Assembly (NCBI GenBank): GCA_036266835.1
Contig: DATAXD010000057.1
Span: 1-64,000, forward strand
Source: Galbitalea sp036266835
GTDB taxonomy: Bacteria; Actinomycetota; Actinomycetes; Actinomycetales; Microbacteriaceae
Length of the DNA: 64,000 bases
Reading direction: 5' to 3'
The notes beneath the pieces are model-generated. The model saw only the letters and a program-made list of their open reading frames with translations, searched no databases and was not told the origin of the DNA. The stretch's first letter is position 1, and each line of letters begins with the position of its first letter. The position numbers and the translations under genes were made by a program. Positions 59,142 through 64,000 of the stretch are shown here, piece by piece.

Positions 59142-60367
59142 GCGCGTCGCTCAGACAGCACTGCGGCCGGGTCCAGACCGGCTCGTCGAAACTTCGCCGT
59201 CTTCGAGGGATAGCCTCCGGTCGCCTCGAGCGACCCGCGTTGCAAGGCGAAGATGGAGCTCGCCTCCAGCGTGGCACCCGTCGCTTGCCCGCTCGGCGCG
59301 ATGATCTCCGCGACCCGACGCTTTCCGCTGCGCTCGAGCTCGCAGTGCACGACGATGTCGATCGAGCTCGCGACGGTCGGAAGGACGAAGTCCGAATCGA
59401 TGTTGCGCCCGGCCAGGAGGGGCAGGGTGCACAGCTTCGCGAGGGCATCGCGCGCGCTGTTCGCATGGATCGAGCACATGCCGGGGAGCCCCGAGTTGAG
59501 TGCGATGAGCAGATCGAGCGCCTCGGCCTCGCGCACTTCGCCCACGATGAGCCGGTCGGGCCGCATTCGCAGCGCTTCCTTGATGAGGCGCCGCAGGCCC
59601 ACCTCGCCTGAGCCTTCGAGACTCGGCTGACGGCATTGCATCGAGACGACGTCGCGCGCCACCAGGTCGAGCTCGAAGGTCTCCTCGACAGTCACGATCC
59701 GCTCGGCGGGCCGAGTCGCCGAGAGCAACGCGTTGAGCATCGTCGTCTTGCCACTCTGAGTCGCACCGGAGACAAGGATGTTCTGCCCGCTCAGCACGCA
59801 CATCCGCAGGAATTCCGAACTCTGCTGGGTAAGCGAGCCGAGTTCGACGAGTTGCTGCAGGCTGCCGATGCGCCTGGTGAACTTGCGGATGTTGACGGCC
59901 CAGTGTTTCGCCGTGATGTCGGGGATCACGACGTGCAGGCGGGAGCCATCCGGCAGCGACGAGTCGACGAAGGGAGAGCTGAGATCGACTCGGCGACCAC
60001 TGGACTGCAACATCCGCTCGACGAGGTCGCGGATCTCGGTGTCGGTGAGCTCGAGGTCGGTGAGTTCCGCGACGCCGTCCCGGGCGATGAAGATCATGTC
60101 CGGCCCGTTGATCCAGATCTCCTCGACGCCGGGATCATCGAAGTAGGGCTGGAGCGCCCCGAACCCTGTGAGCGTCGCGAGCACCTGGCTGGCGGCGTGG
60201 CTCTCATCCGTCAGCAGCGGCAGCGATCCACCGAGGGCACGTTCGCTGTAACGCTGGACCTCATCGTGGATGAAGCGTTCCGCAACGCCCTCGTCGCCGA
60301 GGTCGGCACCCTCGCGCCGCACGCGCTCGCGAACCCGGTCGGCGATGATCGCGACGGCCTGTGACAT
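59138..60367 (-). CDS. tadA: TadA/CpaF-family secretion ATPase
   Basis: A 409-residue hexameric ATPase. The N-domain (about 1-130) is followed by Walker A SGATQSGKTTML (GATQSGKT where GGTGSGKT is usual), Asp box EETFELDL, Walker B-like RPDRLIVGEVR and the SIHANSARDAL box. It powers Tad/Flp pilus assembly at the cytoplasmic face. ATG 60367 is chosen, but an ATG at 60376 is three codons upstream. No TadZ/ssd or prepilin peptidase gene is visible here; they must lie elsewhere if the system works. Confidence 0.92.
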   Translation of the reverse strand: MSQAVAIIADRVRERVRREGADLGDEGVAERFIHDEVQRYSERALGGSLPLLTDESHAASQVLATLTGFGALQPYFDDPGVEEIWINGPDMIFIARDGVAELTDLELTDTEIRDLVERMLQSSGRRVDLSSPFVDSSLPDGSRLHVVIPDITAKHWAVNIRKFTRRIGSLQQLVELGSLTQQSSEFLRMCVLSGQNILVSGATQSGKTTMLNALLSATRPAERIVTVEETFELDLVARDVVSMQCRQPSLEGSGEVGLRRLIKEALRMRPDRLIVGEVREAEALDLLIALNSGLPGMCSIHANSARDALAKLCTLPLLAGRNIDSDFVLPTVASSIDIVVHCELERSGKRRVAEIIAPSGQATGATLEASSIFALQRGSLEATGGYPSKTAKFRRAGLDPAAVLSERRA

Positions 60368-60517
60368 GCGCAACATCGTGCCGAAGCAGCGAGAAGCCCG
60401 CGCGAAGTTATCCACAGTCCGGGCGACATCACGCCCGCGTTGCACGGGGCTGGCCAGACAGATCGGTAGCTTTAGGAGACGAAAATCCAACAGAATCTCA
60501 CTACCGAAGGGCCGCAC

Positions 60518-60877
60518 GTGCCGACTGCAGCAGAGTACGACGCGAACAAGCGCAAGACCGAAGCCGAACTGCGAGCGCGCCTCGGTGCCGAGCCCGACGC
60601 GGAACCGAGCGACGCGTCGACGAGGACGCAACTTGTCTATGTGCCGCGCAATCCCTACATCGTCACCCTGGTCGTTCTCACGTGTCTCTGCGCCGTCGTC
60701 GCGTTTGTCTGCTTCATCGCGTCGATCTCAATCGTCGATTCTTCCGGCTCGCCGGATCCTCTGAGTCGAGCCGCAGCGGCGGGCTTCGGTACGGACTGGC
60801 TGGCTTTCGCGTTCCTGTTTTTCATTCCGTTGCTGATTCTGGGGAGCTTGAAGTGGAAAGCCCCCCGCAGCAAGTAG
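60518..60877 (+). CDS. Small two-span membrane protein
   Basis: A 119-residue protein: a charged N-terminus (EYDANKRKTEAELRARLGAE), then two hydrophobic helices (about 49-69 and 90-110) with a short loop. I do not recognise it. The GTG at 60518 follows ACTACCGAAGGGCCGCAC. It diverges from tadA with 150 bp between the starts and could belong with the pilus locus, but nothing in the sequence shows this. Confidence 0.65.
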   Translation: MPTAAEYDANKRKTEAELRARLGAEPDAEPSDASTRTQLVYVPRNPYIVTLVVLTCLCAVVAFVCFIASISIVDSSGSPDPLSRAAAAGFGTDWLAFAFLFFIPLLILGSLKWKAPRSK

Positions 60878-60880
60878 CGA

Positions 60881-62170
60881 CTAGCCGACGGGCGGCGGCC
60901 ACTCGATGCGCTCTGCCGCCCAGGTGTCGGGGCGACCGATGTGGCGAATGCCGCGGTTCGTCGCCGTCAGCACAACGCCGACCAACAGGATCACGCCGAA
61001 TATCGTCATCGCCCAGTTCACGCCAACGGCGATGAGCAGCCCGGCCGCGATAATCGGCGAGAGCGGCGTAACAAGGGCGCTCGACAGGGACAGCACCGAG
61101 TTCATCCGGCCCTGCAACTCGTCGGGCGTGACCGCGGCGGTGTAGCCGACAAGGCCGGCATTGAGCGGCGGGATCAGGATGGTGGCGACCGCGATCCAGA
61201 TCAGGTAACCGATGTACTGGGTCGTCGCCGCGAGGCCCACAACGCCTATAACTGTGACCGTGAGGCAGACGATCGAGAGTTGCCCGACCGGGAACTTCCG
61301 CACCAGAGCCGGGGCGAGGATCGCTCCGACCACCATGACCGCGCCCGCAACAGCATTCACGAGTCCGATCAGGATCGGTGCGGTGTGGATCGAAACGAGG
61401 TGCAGGTTGAGCGAGGCCGCCACGCCGCCGAATCCGAGGTTCAGGAGAGCGAAGATCACGACACCCGCTCGCATGAATGAAATCGAGCCCACAAACCGCA
61501 CACCCTCGCGCAGGGACGAGACCGCCGAACTGGATGCGGTGTGCGACAGATCGCCGTTGAGGGGGCGTCGCACCAGCACAGCGCAGATTCCAGCAACCGC
61601 GTATCCGACCGTGCTGGCAATGAGTGGCCACGCCCGGCTGAACCCGTAAAGAACGCCGCCGACGGGGCCCGCGATGAGGCTCGCGACGGCCGACCGCCCC
61701 TCCATGGCCGCCATTGCCGAACCCATCTGTTCGCTCGAAACGACCTGACGGATTCCCGCGGTCTCGGCCGGGTTGTAGAACGAGCCGAGGATGGACGAGA
61801 CGAACACGATGGCCCCGAGCTGCCACACCGTCAACATCGACATCGCGTTGGTCACGACCAGCGATGCCCAGGCGATCACGCCAAGCACCGAGCAGATGAT
61901 CAACAGCTTGCGGCGATCGACGCGGTCGGCGATTACTCCTGCCGGCAGGGTCGCGATCAGGTTGCCGATCTCTCCGACCGTTGCCACCAATCCGGCTGCG
62001 ACGATCGAGCGGGTAAGCGCGAACGCGATCAGTGGAACCGCAAATGACGCGAGGCCCGCGCCGATGATCTGTGTGGTCTTGCCCGACATCAGCAGCAGGT
62101 AAGCCGAGTTGGACCAGAGGCTCGGGGCGCGCGTCGCAACGGAAGTTGGGGCGCTCGATTCGGTGTTCAT
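60881..62170 (-). CDS. MFS exporter, ArsR-controlled
   Basis: A 429-residue, about 12-span MFS protein. LPAGVIADRVDRRKLLI is motif A; the plan matches the 12-span group with enterobactin exporter-like members. ATG 62170 begins after a non-conserved 16-codon frame extension to 62218 that would run through an operator. It diverges from an ArsR-like regulator across a 28-bp palindrome and is likely its target. The substrate is unknown. Confidence 0.85.
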   Translation of the reverse strand: MNTESSAPTSVATRAPSLWSNSAYLLLMSGKTTQIIGAGLASFAVPLIAFALTRSIVAAGLVATVGEIGNLIATLPAGVIADRVDRRKLLIICSVLGVIAWASLVVTNAMSMLTVWQLGAIVFVSSILGSFYNPAETAGIRQVVSSEQMGSAMAAMEGRSAVASLIAGPVGGVLYGFSRAWPLIASTVGYAVAGICAVLVRRPLNGDLSHTASSSAVSSLREGVRFVGSISFMRAGVVIFALLNLGFGGVAASLNLHLVSIHTAPILIGLVNAVAGAVMVVGAILAPALVRKFPVGQLSIVCLTVTVIGVVGLAATTQYIGYLIWIAVATILIPPLNAGLVGYTAAVTPDELQGRMNSVLSLSSALVTPLSPIIAAGLLIAVGVNWAMTIFGVILLVGVVLTATNRGIRHIGRPDTWAAERIEWPPPVG

Positions 62171-62188
62171 GACCACGACTGTAGTTGC

Positions 62189-62216
62189 GCAAGAAACATT
62201 GCGCAATATTTCTTGC
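62189..62216. promoter_or_regulatory. Operator palindrome between the MFS exporter and ArsR-like regulator
   Basis: A 28-bp near-perfect palindrome: GCAAGAAA at the left, TTGCGCAA at the exact centre, TTTCTTGC at the right; 13 of 14 base pairs match. It lies 18 bp from the MFS ATG and 21 bp from the regulator GTG, the ideal place for one dimer (or two) to repress both genes. Confidence 0.8.
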
Positions 62217-62237
62217 ATAATTTGCTAGAATTCGTTC

Positions 62238-62780
62238 GTGGTAGAGCGATCGTTTCACATCACCGACTCCGCCACCCTGCGCGCGCTCGCGCATCCGCTC
62301 CGCCAGCGAATCGTGTGGGAACTCTCGGTGCGAGAGTACGGCCGCGCCGCCGATTTGGCGCGAATCATCGATGAACCGGCCAATTCGGTCAGCTACCACC
62401 TTCGGGCTCTCGCGAACGCCGGAATGATCGAGGAGGCACCAGAATTCGCGCGCGACAGCCGCGACCGGGTATGGCGGATGGCGCACCCTGAGGGGTACTA
62501 CACGGCGCCGGGATCGCCGGCATCCGACATGCTGGTCGAGGAACAGCTGTCCTGGCTGCGCGGGATGCTCACCGAGGCCCTGCCGCGGGATGAAGCAACG
62601 GCGCGGGGCGAATATCTCGGGGCGGCGATGCTCACTCGCGAACAGGCGCACCAGATGTTCATGGAGGTCGCCGACATCCTGGAGCGCTGGCGCTTGCTCG
62701 GCGCCGAGGCCGCGAGTGCCGACCCGGATGACGCCGCCAAGGTCTTCCATCGCATCGTCATGATGGTCGGTAATCGCTAG
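62238..62780 (+). CDS. ArsR/HTH_20-type winged-helix regulator
   Basis: A 180-residue regulator. An N-terminal winged helix (SATLRALAHPLRQRIVWEL, EYGRAADLARIIDEPANSVSYHLRALANAGMI) is followed by about 90 residues of helical domain. No metal-binding Cys cluster is seen, so a small-molecule sensor is likelier than a metal sensor. The GTG has TAGAAT 6 bp upstream and no Shine-Dalgarno, suggesting a leaderless message. It probably represses itself and the divergent MFS exporter through the palindrome between them. Confidence 0.85.
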   Translation: MVERSFHITDSATLRALAHPLRQRIVWELSVREYGRAADLARIIDEPANSVSYHLRALANAGMIEEAPEFARDSRDRVWRMAHPEGYYTAPGSPASDMLVEEQLSWLRGMLTEALPRDEATARGEYLGAAMLTREQAHQMFMEVADILERWRLLGAEAASADPDDAAKVFHRIVMMVGNR

Positions 62781-62830
62781 CCGAGGTCGGTCCCCACTGA
62801 GTCACTTCTAAACGCGATGGTGTTGTGGTG

Positions 62831-62854
62831 TAGTACTTGACCTGATACAGTACT
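62831..62854. promoter_or_regulatory. Candidate PadR operator
   Basis: GTACT-N11-AGTAC within 62833-62853; AGTACT occurs twice (62832-62837 and 62849-62854), and a TTGACC hexamer lies in between. It is 5 bp before the PadR start, so it overlaps the promoter of the PadR gene. Weaker than the other operators described here. Confidence 0.45.
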
Positions 62855-62858
62855 GGGC

Positions 62859-63242
62859 ATGAGCAACAACACAGCCGAGCCAGCTGCCAGTGAGGACGCC
62901 TTTTCGTCCGACCTGCTCCGCGGCCACACCGACACGATCGTGCTCGGGGTGCTCCGCCAGGCCGACCGCTACGGCTTCGAGATCTATAAGACGATCCGCG
63001 ATGCAACGGGGGGCGACTACGAGATCAAGGAAGCGACGCTGTACGCGACCTTCCGCCGCCTCACCAAAGACGGCCTCGTCGAGGCCTACTGGGGCGACGA
63101 GACGCAGGGCGGCCGTCGCAAGTACTACCGGATCACCGATGCGGGACGCGCGGTCTTCACCCAGAGCGTGAACGACTGGACCGCCACCGCCCGCATCATC
63201 AACACACTTCTGAACCTCAACGCGAAGGACGCAGGCAAATGA
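62859..63242 (+). CDS. PadR-family transcriptional regulator
   Basis: A 127-residue PadR protein of the short type: VLGVLRQADRYGFEIYKTI, ATLYATFRRLTKDGLVEAYW and a wing GRRKYYRITDAGR, followed by one helix rather than a full C-domain. The start is ATG after GTACTGGGC, with no Shine-Dalgarno. Its end overlaps the next gene (ATGA), a HAAS-type membrane protein, as in many PadR-HAAS pairs of Gram-positive bacteria. Confidence 0.88.
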   Translation: MSNNTAEPAASEDAFSSDLLRGHTDTIVLGVLRQADRYGFEIYKTIRDATGGDYEIKEATLYATFRRLTKDGLVEAYWGDETQGGRRKYYRITDAGRAVFTQSVNDWTATARIINTLLNLNAKDAGK

Positions 63243-64000
63243 GCACCGACATCACCAACATCCACCGCTACCTGGACGACGCGTTCGCCGACCTTCCGCG
63301 CACGCCCGAGAACCAGGACCTTAAGGAGGAGATCCGCGGCAATCTTGCGAGCCGGGTTGCCGAACTCGAGTCCGCCGGCGCGAAGCCGGATGCGGCTGCC
63401 GCAAAGGCCATCAAGGAACTCGGTCCCATAAGCGAACTGATCGACCCGGCGGCGCAGAAGACCGAAGCGGCCCCACAGAAGCGCGACGCCCCAGCGACCG
63501 CCGCGAAACTCATTCAACTGAACCGAGTACGGATCAGTCCCGCGTACGTCGTACGCACCGTTCTCCTGGCACTCCTGCTGGCAACGGGCGCCACGCTCGT
63601 TACGGTCGGCGCAATCCTCGGCGCCCAGCACATCGCGCCCACCTGGCTGGTGTACTTCATGCCGACCGAAGCGATCGCATCCGGCGCGTTTCTCGGCATG
63701 ATCGTCGCCGACGCGTTGGCGCGTGAAACCTCCCAGCACTACGCGATGCCGGCTCGCCGCGCTCTCGGTTTCGGGCTGGCCGCATTCGCCGGACTCGCCG
63801 GGCTCGGCCTGGTCGCGACCTGGTTCGCGAACTCGCTGGTGGGACTGCTGATCGCCGGATGCATCCTCGTGCTCGCTTCCCTGATGGCGTTCATCGCGCT
63901 CGGCGTCACCCAGACCAACCGCACGAAGGCGTGGGTCAAGGACCTGAACCACCTCTACTCCTTCCCCGACGGGTTTACCGAGGATCCCGCATCCGCCGCC
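63239..64000 (+). CDS. HAAS/permease-prefix-domain membrane protein (5' part)
   Basis: The first 254 codons of a gene that runs past the window end. The N-terminal 60 residues (IHRYLDDAFADLPRTPENQDLKEEI, AAKAIKELGPISELID) are a HAAS/DUF1700-type helical domain. At least four hydrophobic segments follow from about residue 105. HAAS proteins paired with PadR are thought to interact with it or to control a membrane process; the target is unknown. It overlaps the PadR stop by 4 bp. Confidence 0.8.
   Translation, partial: MSTDITNIHRYLDDAFADLPRTPENQDLKEEIRGNLASRVAELESAGAKPDAAAAKAIKELGPISELIDPAAQKTEAAPQKRDAPATAAKLIQLNRVRISPAYVVRTVLLALLLATGATLVTVGAILGAQHIAPTWLVYFMPTEAIASGAFLGMIVADALARETSQHYAMPARRALGFGLAAFAGLAGLGLVATWFANSLVGLLIAGCILVLASLMAFIALGVTQTNRTKAWVKDLNHLYSFPDGFTEDPASAA

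Noticed and set aside
60822..62750. A 642-codon minus-strand frame
   Set aside because: Overlaps the MFS exporter in another frame and the ArsR-like gene antisense; no coherent domains.

Overview
The window comes from a high-GC actinobacterium, most likely Microbacteriaceae (relatives of Leifsonia, Salinibacterium or Cryobacterium). This rests on gene families and order, not on a search: a SigR/RsrA pair next to aroA-rsgA-hisN, an actinobacterial Kgd (fused 2-oxoglutarate decarboxylase), GuaB1, an ftsEX-smpB-prfB block, a tmRNA whose tag reads ANKSRTDFALAA, a Tad pilus locus in the order seen in mycobacteria, and many GTG or apparently leaderless starts. No insertion sequence, phage, CRISPR array or rRNA/tRNA gene was seen; the only RNA gene is the tmRNA. 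The sequence looks like a conserved chromosomal stretch with some lineage-specific modules.

Layout. 1-5.8 kb: the end of an enoyl-CoA hydratase, a disulfide-reductase-like flavoprotein, an MshA-like glycosyltransferase diverging from an SDR, a lipoprotein and an amidase. 5.9-8 kb: a YtrA-type GntR regulator with a two-gene ABC transporter. 8-14 kb: acetyltransferase, ung, two multidrug-type MFS pumps, an SDR and a PadR repressor. 14-17 kb: metY and metX. 16.9-21 kb: a two-component cluster with two LuxR-type response regulators, a kinase and a kinase-less membrane partner. 21-27.3 kb: a GT87-like mannosyltransferase, nnrD, two CorC/CNNM proteins and guaB1. 27.5-37 kb: kgd, rsrA-sigR, aroA-rsgA-hisN, an EXPERA-like membrane protein and gluconokinase.

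37-45.4 kb: an MFS/TetR pair, a class I glutamine amidotransferase, a luciferase-like oxidoreductase, a large surface/membrane protein and a YdbS/YdbT-like PH-domain pair. 45.4-48.2 kb: five genes forming a roadblock/small-GTPase module, my best candidate for an under-described system. 48.2-53.7 kb: ssrA, a ROK-family protein, smpB, ftsX, ftsE, a VOC protein and prfB. 53.8-60.4 kb: an MFS protein, a DinB-like protein and a Tad pilus operon on the minus strand. 60.5-64 kb: a small membrane protein, an MFS exporter diverging from an ArsR-like regulator, and a PadR/HAAS membrane-protein pair running off the window.

Two families of short dispersed repeats punctuate the intergenic regions: an 81-89 bp element with inverted ends (three copies), and a REP-like GGTCGAGTAGCGACC palindrome (three loci). 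Several regulators carry clear palindromic operators at their own promoters, and sigR has an exact SigR-type promoter, which implies positive autoregulation.
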